A DNA stretch of 24,715 bases from Candidatus Methanomethylophilus sp. UBA78 (lineage in GTDB: Archaea > Thermoplasmatota > Thermoplasmata > Methanomassiliicoccales > Methanomethylophilaceae): NCBI GenBank assembly GCA_002503545.1, contig DARY01000009.1, positions 1-24,715 on the forward strand, given 5' to 3'. The notes under the pieces are model-generated. The model was not told the DNA's origin and did no database searches. It was given only the letters and a program-made list of their open reading frames with translations. Positions 14,026 through 21,995 of this stretch are shown here, piece by piece. The position numbers and the translations under genes are program-made. Position 1 is the stretch's first letter. Each line of letters starts with the position of its first letter.

Positions 14026-14733
14026 ATGTCATCCAAGGGGTCCGTTTTGCTGGCGGTCGCCGCGGCGTTTATCGTTGCCGCGGCATGTCTCGCAGCGGCG
14101 GCTCCCCCGGCGGACGGTGCCCCGGAGCACCACGGGCGCATCGCCATCGTCCAGGACGACATCCGCACCGGTTCCGACCCGTTCGACCTAGTGGTCAGCT
14201 ACGAGAGGATATCGTCGGAGGCCTCGGGCCGCGACGTCATCGTCTTCGTCCCCTTCGGGGTCCCCGGCAGTCCGGAGGAAGGTCTCGTGGACGCCATGAG
14301 GGGCATGATAGACGCGGAGTTCATCGAGACCGACATGCACGGCACCCCCGGGGAGATCGCGCAGAGGCACGGTTTCACGGGGGAGGTCAGGGCCGCATCG
14401 CAGCTGCACGGCACCGACACCGCATTCCTCGGCAAGGTCATGGACCTCGTCGGGGACTCGGACGCGCATCTGCGGGACAGGATCTCCGCCCTCATCGACT
14501 TCCGGGAGGCCTCCTCCGACACGGCGGCCGCCACCGCATCCGGTGACGGGAGACGCGGCGGGGAGGAGGGATCGGGGGAGCAGGTATGCGCCGCGGAGGA
14601 GGGCGGTCCCTCCGACCGCGGGGACGGTGCAGAGTTTTTCGCCGAGGATTCCCTCGGCGTCTCCAGTCAGTTCGAGGCGCAGGTCGCCATGAACGGGCTC
14701 GGTGCGGACGGGGCTTCGGGCTCCGGCATCTGA
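14026..14733 (+). CDS. Exported protein of unknown function
   Basis: A 235-residue protein with an N-terminal signal or anchor helix (SSKGSVLLAVAAAFIVAA, then Ala-rich to about residue 28). The middle (about 35-165) looks folded, with alternating strands and helices (HGRIAIVQDD, DVIVFVPFGVPGSPEEG). The C-terminal 70 residues are low-complexity, rich in Gly, Ser, Glu and Asp. I recognise no family. The start at 14026 is chosen because the signal helix follows it directly and a TATA box lies 27 nt upstream. The next gene also encodes an exported protein but has its own leader, so an operon is not certain. Confidence 0.65.
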   Translation: MSSKGSVLLAVAAAFIVAAACLAAAAPPADGAPEHHGRIAIVQDDIRTGSDPFDLVVSYERISSEASGRDVIVFVPFGVPGSPEEGLVDAMRGMIDAEFIETDMHGTPGEIAQRHGFTGEVRAASQLHGTDTAFLGKVMDLVGDSDAHLRDRISALIDFREASSDTAAATASGDGRRGGEEGSGEQVCAAEEGGPSDRGDGAEFFAEDSLGVSSQFEAQVAMNGLGADGASGSGI

Positions 14734-14904
14734 AACGGACGCGGCAAGCGGTACGTTTCGGTGTTCGGCCTCCGTCCTTCCCATTTCACGACCGGATCGG
14801 CGGATGCGCGTGCCGTCGGCCGTCTCCGTACGGGAAGTTGATACAATGGGAAACAAAGATAATATGGGGCCGGAACGTCTGCGGGATCCGGGAGGTACGC
14901 GGAT

Positions 14905-16557
14905 ATGACGACGAAAACGGCATGGGCGATGCTGGCGGCAGCCGCGGCCATAGCGGCGGTCCTCGCCATCGCCGGCGGTCTGGTCCAGCAGGGGCCGTCG
15001 GACGACGAAAGCACCGATGAGGGGTCCCTCGCCGGGACCTATGCGGAGTACGACCTCACGTACACGGTGTCCTCGGGCGGGCCGTTCTCCCGCTACAGCG
15101 ACACGGAGACGGGGACCGCGACGGTGGCGTACGTATACTACGACTCCGGGCGCGGGGCCTACTACATCGAGCAGTACATAGTGCTGGGGGATGAGACCGC
15201 ATCGCAGTCGTACTGGACCGACGAGACGGAGGACCTCATCTGGACATATATGGGGACGGCCTCCATGGAGGACCTCGACGGGAGCGAGATGACCGTCTAC
15301 GTGTACAGAACGACCTACTCCAGCGGACTCTACTCCGTGACGGAGGTCCAGTACATCGGGGACGACGGTCTGGCACACTACATCAAGCACACCGCCGTGA
15401 ACAGGATGGGTTTCGGACTCTCCTCCTACAGCTACGAGTACGTCCTCTCCGGGACGGGGGAGTACCGGTCGGATGCCGAGTACACCGTCACCGTCTACTG
15501 CGAGAGCGGCATCTCCGCCGCCGGGGCGGGGTCCTACGGGATCGGCGACACCGTCACCCTGACGGCCTCGGGGAGCGGCTTCCGCGGATGGTACGACAGC
15601 GAAGGGAACCTGCTGTCCGCCGAGACCGTCTACACCTTCACCATGGCGGTCTCCGACGTGGTTATCCTCGCGGAGGACTCCGTCACCCAGACCGTCCATG
15701 CCGATGAGGAGGTGTCTTTCAGCGCATACTCCGGATACTCCTCCGGGACGTACCGCGTGATCGATTCCTCGGGTACCGAGGAGGAGACGGACGGGGAGTC
15801 GTACACGTTCCCCGGACCGGGCGATTACATCGTCCTGTACGGGGACGGGGACATCCTCTGGATGATGGACGTCCACGTGACCGGCACGGTCGGGAAGACC
15901 TACACCTGGGTCTACGGGAGTGAGACGTATACCTACACCCTCTCCATCGACTACGAGGACTATGTATACTACACCGCCTACTACGACGCGGACGAGAGGA
16001 GGGACACGTACCTGTCCACCGGCAGCAGCGCCGGGGACCTGGCGTTCGTCTACACCGACGGTACCGACGACCCGTATCTGCAGGAGATCGCGGATTACAT
16101 CGATACGATAACCGCGGGCTGGAGCCGGCAGGACAAGACCGACATGCTCCTCGCGTTCGTCGAATACATAGAGTACGCCTACGACTCGGACACCCACGGG
16201 ACCGAAGAATACTGGAACACTCCCCTGGAGACCCTGTGGCTGCAGTGCGGCGACTGCGAGGACACCTCGATCCTGTTCTGCGCCATAGCGAGGGAGATGG
16301 GGCTGGACACCTGTCTGATCCTCATGAACGGGCACATGGCCGTAGGGGTGTACCTGGAGAGCTTCACCGCCCCGTCCGTCTCGGGCGGTTCGTTCAACCG
16401 TTCCATATACGGTTTCGAGACCGACGGGAAGACATACTACTACGGGGAGACCACGGGCGAGGGCTGGCTCATCGGACAGGTGCCCTCCAGCGTAGGGAAG
16501 GGGAGCGCATACTCCAACTACTTCGTCGCGGCCATGGCCGTGGCGGTCCCCGCCTAA
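14905..16557 (+). CDS. Exported transglutaminase-like cysteine protein
   Basis: A 550-residue surface or secreted protein. An N-terminal membrane helix (about residues 6-27) is followed by a Tyr/Ser/Thr-rich, beta-type region. One segment (ESGISAAGAGSYGIGDTVTL, then FRGWYDSEGNLLS) resembles InlB/bacterial surface repeats. The C-terminal domain (about 405-530) is transglutaminase-like, with probable catalytic residues C451 (GDCEDTS), H477 (NGHMAVGV) and E515 (YYGETT). Such domains act as proteases, cross-linkers or peptide-bond enzymes; which one is not shown. GGAGG at 14891-14895 lies 9 nt before the ATG and an AATAT-type TATA near 14858, so this gene has a short leader, unlike many neighbours. 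Very high Tyr content is unusual. Confidence 0.8.
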   Translation: MTTKTAWAMLAAAAAIAAVLAIAGGLVQQGPSDDESTDEGSLAGTYAEYDLTYTVSSGGPFSRYSDTETGTATVAYVYYDSGRGAYYIEQYIVLGDETASQSYWTDETEDLIWTYMGTASMEDLDGSEMTVYVYRTTYSSGLYSVTEVQYIGDDGLAHYIKHTAVNRMGFGLSSYSYEYVLSGTGEYRSDAEYTVTVYCESGISAAGAGSYGIGDTVTLTASGSGFRGWYDSEGNLLSAETVYTFTMAVSDVVILAEDSVTQTVHADEEVSFSAYSGYSSGTYRVIDSSGTEEETDGESYTFPGPGDYIVLYGDGDILWMMDVHVTGTVGKTYTWVYGSETYTYTLSIDYEDYVYYTAYYDADERRDTYLSTGSSAGDLAFVYTDGTDDPYLQEIADYIDTITAGWSRQDKTDMLLAFVEYIEYAYDSDTHGTEEYWNTPLETLWLQCGDCEDTSILFCAIAREMGLDTCLILMNGHMAVGVYLESFTAPSVSGGSFNRSIYGFETDGKTYYYGETTGEGWLIGQVPSSVGKGSAYSNYFVAAMAVAVPA

Positions 16558-16565
16558 ACATCTTC

Positions 16566-16581
16566 GGGGGCTCCGGCCCCC
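16566..16581 (+). terminator. Hairpin after the transglutaminase-like gene
   Basis: Arms GGGGGC and GCCCCC around TCCG, 9 nt after the TAA. The short T-rich stretches further on may help termination. Confidence 0.45.
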
Positions 16582-16598
16582 TTACAGTCATGCTGAAA

Positions 16599-16655
16599 AA
16601 TCCATCGCAATGGATTATTTTTCACAATATGCAAAATTCTCCATTGCAATGGATT
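16599..16655. repeat. Two phased palindromes without an ATPase gene
   Basis: AATCCAT-CGCA-ATGGATT (16599-16616) and TCCATTG/CAATGGA (16640-16653, followed by TT) repeat with a 39-bp step: TCCAT starts at 16601 and 16640, ATGGATT at 16610 and 16649. A- and T-runs flank them, as in the array at 12613-12792. They lie between the 3' ends of two convergent genes, so they do not fit as promoter operators of either neighbour. Confidence 0.7.
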
Positions 16656-16667
16656 TATTATCAAAAG

Positions 16668-17333
16668 TCAGTCGACCCATGCGAAGTTCTCTCTTCCGGC
16701 ACCGCATTCGAAATGGTATTTCACTATGCCCCTGTCGATCAGTGCCAGCTTGCCGGTCCCGGTCACCATCCTGACCTTGTTCCCGTCCCTCTCGAACCTG
16801 AACCCCTGTTTGTTCATGGCGGTAGGTGCCAGCATGGCGCATTCCACGCCCCTGGCGAACCATTCCGGCGCATCCCTGAGGTCCGCCACCTCCTCCACGG
16901 GCCTGTTCGTGTGGGGTACCCCCTGGTTCTCCCCGTAACCCACGGCGATGTTGATGACGGGTTCGCATCCGTCCTCCAGCCTCCTCCTGGACTCCTTCTT
17001 CCCGGCGAACATCGCCCAGCAGGTGTTCAGTCCGAGCGTCTGCGCGTAGAGGACGAGCCGTTCTCCGTAGTATCCGGCCAGCTCCTCCAGGTCCTCGGAC
17101 CTCCTCCCGGCGATCGCGAAGTAGTTGTCGGCGTTGCTGAACTTGACGAGGGTCCTCATCAGCAGTCCGCCGAACGCCTTGGGTTCGCCGGTGACGAGGG
17201 CGATCCCCAGACCGCTCTCCGCGTTGATCCTCCCGATCTCCGCCTCCAGCTCGGCCACCGTGCCGGCCTCCAGTTCCCTGGCGGCGTACTGTCTGACGGA
17301 ATGGCGTGCCCTTATCGCTTCTATAATGTCCAT
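16668..17333 (-). CDS. Nitroreductase-family flavoprotein
   Basis: A 221-residue FMN-type nitroreductase with the two-lobe layout of the archaeal putative TM-nitroreductase group. It has an N-terminal IRARHSVRQY, a middle GLNTCWAMF and the late LAPTAMNKQGFRFE, where FMN contacts are expected. It would reduce a substrate with NAD(P)H or ferredoxin electrons; the substrate is unknown. The ATG at 17333 is preferred because the family starts with the I-x-x-R-x-S-V-R-x-[YF] motif immediately after it. A TATA-like TTAAATACG lies about 35 nt upstream (17364-17372). The gene is divergent from the broken ferredoxin-nitroreductase gene, itself a distant homologue. Confidence 0.85.
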   Translation of the reverse strand: MDIIEAIRARHSVRQYAARELEAGTVAELEAEIGRINAESGLGIALVTGEPKAFGGLLMRTLVKFSNADNYFAIAGRRSEDLEELAGYYGERLVLYAQTLGLNTCWAMFAGKKESRRRLEDGCEPVINIAVGYGENQGVPHTNRPVEEVADLRDAPEWFARGVECAMLAPTAMNKQGFRFERDGNKVRMVTGTGKLALIDRGIVKYHFECGAGRENFAWVD

Positions 17334-17436
17334 GGCTGTCCCGGAGACGGTAACGCGGTGTCCCGTATTTAAGGCAGGCATCGGCCGTCCCGCGTCAAAC
17401 TACAATAGAAGGCACGGCGATATCAGGTGCGGTACC

Positions 17437-18149
17437 ATGGAAATGACTCTCAGGATCTCGGACTCCTGCATAGGCTGCGGTCAGTGTGTCAGGGTCTGCA
17501 TACGCGGACACCTGGCCGTGGAGAACGGTAAGGCAGCGGAGACGGAATCCCCCTACTGCTGCTTCAGATGCGGCCACTGCGGGGCGGTCTGCCCGAAGGA
17601 CGCCATAACCCTCCTGGATTTCGCGGGGGAGGTGCAGGAGCCCTGCGACGGGTGCCCGGTGCCGCCCGGGGCCCTGGGGGAGCTGTACCGCAGGAGGCGC
17701 AGCTGCCGCTGGTTCGACAGGAAGTGCACCGAAGGGGAGCTGGAGGGCCTCCTGGCCTCCGTCAAGTACTCCCCCACCGCGGAGAACTCGCAGGCGGTGC
17801 AGTTCGCCGTCGTGGACGGCGGGTTCGGCGCCTTCATGGAGATGGCCGCGTCGGTGCTGAGGACGCATACGGACGAGCATCCGAGGCTGGGGCAGTTCGT
17901 GGATTACGCCCCATAGACGCCGTCATAGCCATGGAGCAGCTGGACCTCATGGCCTTCTCCATGGGCCTCGGGGGGTTCCACTCCAGGTGGATACTCCAGG
18001 CGTCCGAGAACGATCCGGAGAGGTTCATGTCGTTCTTCCCCGAGGTGAGGGAGGACCTCAGGGCGTACGCGGTGTTCGTCATCGGCCATCCCCGCGTGAG
18101 GTTCAGGTGCACCGTCCCCCGGGAGGACCGGCAGGTCTTCTGGAAGTGA
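17437..18149 (+). pseudogene. Ferredoxin-nitroreductase fusion, deleted and frameshifted
   Basis: The first part encodes a 2x[4Fe-4S] ferredoxin (C11/C14/C17/C21 and C42/C45/C48/C52), then the nitroreductase N-lobe (RRRRSCRWFD, YSPTAENSQAVQF). At HPRLGQFVDYAP the frame hits TAG (17914-17916). The nitroreductase resumes in another frame with IDAVIAMEQLDLMAFSMGLG and runs to VFWK at 18149. Between the two pieces about 25-35 residues normal for the family (the RGAP-x-x-I strand) are missing. So there is both an internal deletion and a frameshift, not a simple base-call error. Reading through TAG as pyrrolysine would not restore the frame. The intact enzyme would have passed ferredoxin-type electrons to a flavin. 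Confidence 0.8.
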
Positions 18150-18212
18150 TGCGGGTCCGGGATGCCCCCGCACGGGCGGGACGGTACACAGCACCCTCCC
18201 CCGTGCGCAAAC

Positions 18213-18221
18213 GTTTATAAC
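18213..18221 (+). promoter_or_regulatory. Putative TATA box of the U32 gene
   Basis: GTTTATAAC, centred 26 nt before the ATG at 18243. Confidence 0.55.
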
Positions 18222-18242
18222 CAGATAGCCGTGGAGAGGGGC

Positions 18243-20147
18243 ATGGAGATACTCTCGCCGGCCGGTTCCCCCGAGGGACTGGTCGCTTCTATCAAGGGCG
18301 GATGCGACGCCGTGTACCTGGGCGGCAAGTCTTTCGGAGCGAGGGCCTTCTCGAACAACTTCACCGACAAGCAGCTGGAGGGCGCCGTCGGCTACGCCCA
18401 CGACAACGGCGTCAAGGTGTACGTCACCGTCAACACGCTGATCAAGGACTCGGAGATGGACGAGGCCGTTTCCTTCGTCCGCTTCCTCGCCGACATCGGC
18501 GCGGACGCCGTCCTCATCCAGGACCTGGGGCTCCTGAAATCGCTCCACCACATCGACATAAAGAAGCACGCCTCGACGCAGATGGGCATCTGCTCCCGCG
18601 AGGGGCTGGAATGGTGCGCCCGCAACGGCATATCGCGTGCGGTCCTCAACCGCGAGCTCACCTTCGGGGAGCTGGAGGAGATCGTCCGCGACTCCCCCGT
18701 GGAGACGGAGGTCTTCGTGCAGGGCGCTCTCTGCTACTGCCTCTCCGGCGGATGCCTCTTCTCCTCCCTCGTCGGCGGCAGGAGCGGCAACAGGGGGCAG
18801 TGCGCCCAGCCCTGCAGGAAGAGGTACACGATGGACGGGGAGACCTCCTACCGCCTGAGCAGCGCCGACCTGTACGGCGCCGACTGGCTGAAGAGGCTGG
18901 AGTCGATAGGGGTGACCTCCGCCAAGATCGAGGGGCGCATGAGGAGCCAGGCGTATGCGTACCTGGCCACCAAGGTGTACTCCTCGGTCAACAGGGGCCT
19001 CGACCCGGCGGAGTACGAGGAGGATCTGGCACTCCTCAAGACCGTCTTCAACAGGGGCTACTGCGAGGGTTACCTCGGCGGCGTGGTCTCGCCGGTGCAG
19101 ATGACCTACGCGGACAACCGCGGGTTCCTCCTCGGCAGGGCCACCTTCAGGGGCAGGAAGTTCGACACCTCGGAGCTGGACGAGGAGGTCAACGTCCGCG
19201 ACGGGATCAGCCTCTACGACGGCGACGTCAAGGTGGGCGGCTTCAAGCTCAGCTCGGTGGGGAAGACGGCCTCGCCCTTCGAGATCCCCGACGGGACCTA
19301 CGACGTGTACAGGACCTACGACCCCCGCATCGATGTCATAAAGAACCTCGTCGGGGACATACCCAGACTGGACGGTTCCACCGAGAGGAGACCGGTGCGC
19401 TCGCATCCGAAGGAGGTGGCGAGGGCGAGGAGGGACCTGCCGGAGATGTCCTTCTACGTCGGTTCCGTCAGGAACCTGGAGGCGGTGCTGCCCCATGCGC
19501 ACAGGATCTACTACGAGGAGTGCGACTCCCTCCCCGAGGCCCAGGAGATCTGCGACGCCGCCGGGAAGGAGATCGTGACCATAGCCCCCCGCTTCGACCC
19601 GAAGTGGGTGCCCGACACGTCGAGGCCCTTCATGGTCCACACCCCGGGGCAGTACATCCCCCGCGGCGGCGAACGCATGTATGCCAGCTACAACATGAAC
19701 GTCTTCAACTCCCGCGTGAGCGCCCCCTTCTACCAGACCACCCTCTCGGTGGAGCTGTCCGACCGTGAGATCGAGTATCTGGCACATCACTACCCCGGCA
19801 GACTGGAGGTGATGGTGTTCGGCAGGACCGAGCTCATGTGCACCCGCGACCCCGGCCTGAACAACGGCGTGCTCGAGGACGAGAAGGGGTACAGGTTCCC
19901 CGTGTACCGCGACTGCCACGGTCTGGCACATATACTCAACTCCACCGACCTCATGCTCCTGCCCTATCTGAGGCAGCTCGGTTCCTTCGGCATAGACTCC
20001 GCCGGCATAGACGTCAGGAAGAGGCCCGAGAGGATCGCCGCGGCGGTGGCGAGGGCGTTCGCCGAGAACGACGTGAGGGCCAAGCTGGACCTCACCGGCC
20101 TGTGCGGCGGCATAAACTACGGGGCCTACCTGAGGGGGACGGACTGA
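18243..20147 (+). CDS. U32 peptidase-family protein (RlhA/YegQ-like)
   Basis: A 634-residue member of the U32 family. The N-terminal TIM-barrel-like part starts ILSPAGSPEGLVASIKGGCD and includes ADAVLIQDLG. The family signature follows as C164, C166, C171 (CLSGGC), then GGRSGNRGQCAQPCR with C187 and C191. The C-terminal half is a second barrel-like or accessory region, about as long as in E. coli RlhA. In studied members such proteins carry out oxygen-independent hydroxylations (RlhA on 23S rRNA, UbiU/UbiV on ubiquinone) through Fe-S clusters, and older reports call them collagenases. RNA modification is the more likely role, but the substrate is unknown. A TATA box 26 nt upstream supports the ATG at 18243. 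It is followed by an independent promoter, so it is probably monocistronic. Confidence 0.9.
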   Translation: MEILSPAGSPEGLVASIKGGCDAVYLGGKSFGARAFSNNFTDKQLEGAVGYAHDNGVKVYVTVNTLIKDSEMDEAVSFVRFLADIGADAVLIQDLGLLKSLHHIDIKKHASTQMGICSREGLEWCARNGISRAVLNRELTFGELEEIVRDSPVETEVFVQGALCYCLSGGCLFSSLVGGRSGNRGQCAQPCRKRYTMDGETSYRLSSADLYGADWLKRLESIGVTSAKIEGRMRSQAYAYLATKVYSSVNRGLDPAEYEEDLALLKTVFNRGYCEGYLGGVVSPVQMTYADNRGFLLGRATFRGRKFDTSELDEEVNVRDGISLYDGDVKVGGFKLSSVGKTASPFEIPDGTYDVYRTYDPRIDVIKNLVGDIPRLDGSTERRPVRSHPKEVARARRDLPEMSFYVGSVRNLEAVLPHAHRIYYEECDSLPEAQEICDAAGKEIVTIAPRFDPKWVPDTSRPFMVHTPGQYIPRGGERMYASYNMNVFNSRVSAPFYQTTLSVELSDREIEYLAHHYPGRLEVMVFGRTELMCTRDPGLNNGVLEDEKGYRFPVYRDCHGLAHILNSTDLMLLPYLRQLGSFGIDSAGIDVRKRPERIAAAVARAFAENDVRAKLDLTGLCGGINYGAYLRGTD

Positions 20148-20160
20148 CTGCAGCACCCCG

Positions 20161-20170
20161 GTTTTAATAG
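20161..20170 (+). promoter_or_regulatory. Putative TATA box of the pilin-like pair
   Basis: GTTTTAATAG, about 29 nt before the ATG at 20195; this spacing favours 20195 over the earlier ATG at 20177. Confidence 0.5.
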
Positions 20171-20194
20171 CCCGGGATGCGACAGGTCCCCCGT

Positions 20195-20599
20195 ATGATC
20201 GGGAACGGGAGAGGGGACATAGGGTTCATGGAGGCCATGGTCTCGGCCATGGCGGTATGCCTGGTACTGACCTGCTTCGTCGCGTTCTTCGCGGCGTACG
20301 CGGCGGAGAGCGGGACCGAGTACCCGGAGTTCGACTGGAACGCGGTGTCGTCGGTCCGTCTGGAGGACGGGTACTTCGAGGGGCCGGGGGTGGAGGCCTC
20401 CGCGGCGGAGCAGATGTCGCTGCACGGCTGGAACGGGGTCCTCCTCACCTGCAGCGGGAACGGCGCCGGCGAGCCGTCCGCGCAGTGGGCCGTCGGTTCG
20501 GAGGGAGGGGACTCGGTCAGGGACCGCATCATGCGCCCCGTTCCCTCCGACGACGGGCGCCTGGTCCCCACGGTATTCGAGGTGACGGTATGGTTCTGA
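20195..20599 (+). CDS. Pilin-like exported protein 1
   Basis: A 134-residue protein with a short polar start (MIGNGRGDIGFMEAM), then a hydrophobic helix (VSAMAVCLVLTCFVAFFAAYA, about 16-36) and a hydrophilic remainder. That is the layout of archaeal type IV pilin-like or TadE-like subunits: a basic/Gly cleavage region followed by an assembly helix. It shares the pattern RG-x-x-G-[hydrophobic]2-[E/D]-A-M with the next gene, so the two are paralogues or partners. It may be a substrate of the TadA/TadC-like machine encoded at 1421-5177, although the loci are 15 kb apart. No peptidase gene is seen. It overlaps the next gene by 10 bp. Processing site and role are inferred. Confidence 0.65.
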   Translation: MIGNGRGDIGFMEAMVSAMAVCLVLTCFVAFFAAYAAESGTEYPEFDWNAVSSVRLEDGYFEGPGVEASAAEQMSLHGWNGVLLTCSGNGAGEPSAQWAVGSEGGDSVRDRIMRPVPSDDGRLVPTVFEVTVWF

Positions 20600-21033
20600 A
20601 CCGCAGGGGTTTCACCGGCGCCGTCGACGCCATGTTCTTCATAACGCTGATCGGGATAGCGGTCGCCCTCCTGGCCTCCGCCGTGCCGGACGCCCCGCAG
20701 GACCCGGAGGCCGACGCCTCCGCCTTCTGCGACGCGGCGTTCCGTTCGAAGGTGACGGGGCGCGAGTTCGGCATGGACCTCGGCGATAGCCGTGCGTACC
20801 CGGTGGTGGACCTCACCGCCGCATCGGTGTCGCTGGGCGACGGGGCCGCGGCCTCCTACTTCGGGAGGCTGCTCGACGGCGTATTCGAGAGACCCGGTTC
20901 GTACCTGATGACCCTGGCCTTCGGCGACGGCACCGTTTCCGTGGGCTCGGGCGGAGGCAGGGAGGCCTCCGGGTTCTCGGGCGACTACGCCTCCCGCTAC
21001 GGTACGTTGCACGTCGAACTGCGCCTGTACTAA
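20590..21033 (+). CDS. Pilin-like exported protein 2
   Basis: A 147-residue protein beginning MVLNRRGFTGAVDAM, then a hydrophobic helix (FFITLIGIAVALLASAV, about 16-32) and a soluble part with a conserved-looking YPVVDLTAASVSLGDG. The start overlaps the end of the upstream gene in a different frame, which indicates an operon with translational coupling. The N-terminal motif GFTGAVDAM aligns with DIGFMEAM of protein 1. The same pattern in two adjacent genes is typical of pilin sets in which one is the major and the other a minor subunit. I cannot name a family; the assignment is structural. Confidence 0.65.
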   Translation: MVLNRRGFTGAVDAMFFITLIGIAVALLASAVPDAPQDPEADASAFCDAAFRSKVTGREFGMDLGDSRAYPVVDLTAASVSLGDGAAASYFGRLLDGVFERPGSYLMTLAFGDGTVSVGSGGGREASGFSGDYASRYGTLHVELRLY

Positions 21034-21035
21034 AC

Positions 21036-21043
21036 GATAAATC
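21036..21043 (+). promoter_or_regulatory. Putative TATA box of the hydrolase gene
   Basis: GATAAATC, centred about 27 nt before the GTG at 21066; supports a leaderless GTG start. Confidence 0.45.
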
Positions 21044-21065
21044 GGAGCTATGCATAGGGCGTCCT

Positions 21066-21995
21066 GTGCCGTACGTCAGCGTCAACGGGATAGAATTGTA
21101 CTACGAGAGGACCGGCCGGGGCGAGCCCGTCGTGCTCATAACCGGCCTCGCCGGGGACGTCTCGTTCTGGAACAGGACCGTGCCGCTTCTATCCGACGGG
21201 TTCGACGTCATCGCGGTGGACAACCGCGGCGCGGGCAGGACCCGCTACTCCGGATCCTTCGGGGTGGGCGACATGGCGGACGACGTCATCGCGCTCCTCG
21301 ACTGTCTGGGTATACGCAGGGCCAACCTCCTCGGATGGTCGATGGGCTCCCATATCGCCCTCGAAGCGGCCGCCAGGTACCCGCAGAGGGTCAGGACCCT
21401 GACCCTCGTCGCCTGCTACCTGTACCGTCCGGCCAGGTCCGCCTACATCCTCGACTACCTGTCCGAGGGTTACACGGCCGGGACCGTCGACGGCCGCACG
21501 GTGGCCAAGGTCCTCAACGTCCTCCTGAGGAACCAGAGGTTCTTCGAGGAGGCCGACAGGAAGGGCCGTCCCATAAAGGAGATGCCCCCGCCGGACCCCA
21601 GGGGGTTCAGGGACCAGATGCGCGCCGTCAACGGATACCGCGCGGAGCTGAGCGCCGCATCGGTGGACGTCCCGACCCTCTCCGTCCACGGGCTCGAGGA
21701 CATAATGACCGAACCGTCCGCCGGCGACGAGATCGCCGCCCTGATAAGGGACTGCGAGAAGATCCGCATACCGGGGGAGGGCCACGTCCTCCGTCCGGAG
21801 AGTTACATCCCCTGCGTCAGGGCATTCATGGAGCGCCACCGAGACGGGCCGCGCGCTCCCTGCGGCCCTCCTCGACCTTCCCGGCGATGGTGGACAGGAT
21901 CTCCCGGGTGCAGGGCCAGTCCCTGTCCATGTAGTCGAGGAGCTTCACCACGTCCGCCTCCGGGTTCACGAGTGCCAGATAGACGCGGGACATGA
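21066..21995 (+). CDS. Alpha/beta hydrolase
   Basis: An alpha/beta-hydrolase fold protein of 309 codons with a GTG start supported by the TATA spacing. The nucleophile elbow is GWSMGS with S92. The acid is probably D212 (HGLEDIMTEP) and the base H240 (GEGHVLRPE). An oxyanion-side motif LITGLAGDVSFW precedes them. Family members are esterases, peptidases or C-C hydrolases, and the substrate is unknown. The domain ends naturally near residue 260 (FMERHRDGPR). The last 50 residues are Pro/Arg/Cys-rich and lie antisense to the 3' end of the convergent YkgJ-type gene, so they look like readthrough after loss of an earlier stop. The overlap is about 170 bp. Confidence 0.85.
   Translation: MPYVSVNGIELYYERTGRGEPVVLITGLAGDVSFWNRTVPLLSDGFDVIAVDNRGAGRTRYSGSFGVGDMADDVIALLDCLGIRRANLLGWSMGSHIALEAAARYPQRVRTLTLVACYLYRPARSAYILDYLSEGYTAGTVDGRTVAKVLNVLLRNQRFFEEADRKGRPIKEMPPPDPRGFRDQMRAVNGYRAELSAASVDVPTLSVHGLEDIMTEPSAGDEIAALIRDCEKIRIPGEGHVLRPESYIPCVRAFMERHRDGPRAPCGPPRPSRRWWTGSPGCRASPCPCSRGASPRPPPGSRVPDRRGT

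Noticed and set aside
14188..16335. Long minus-strand frame over the exported proteins
   Set aside because: Val/Gly/Arg-rich with no domain signal, antisense to the transglutaminase-like gene, which has a clear ribosome site and catalytic motifs.
17914..17916. In-frame TAG read as pyrrolysine in the ferredoxin-nitroreductase
   Set aside because: Reading through TAG leads to a TAG again three codons later and to a frame without nitroreductase sequence. The homologous sequence continues in a different frame.
17904..20156. Long minus-strand frame over the U32 gene
   Set aside because: Antisense of a gene with a full family signature; composition typical of a GC-rich shadow frame.
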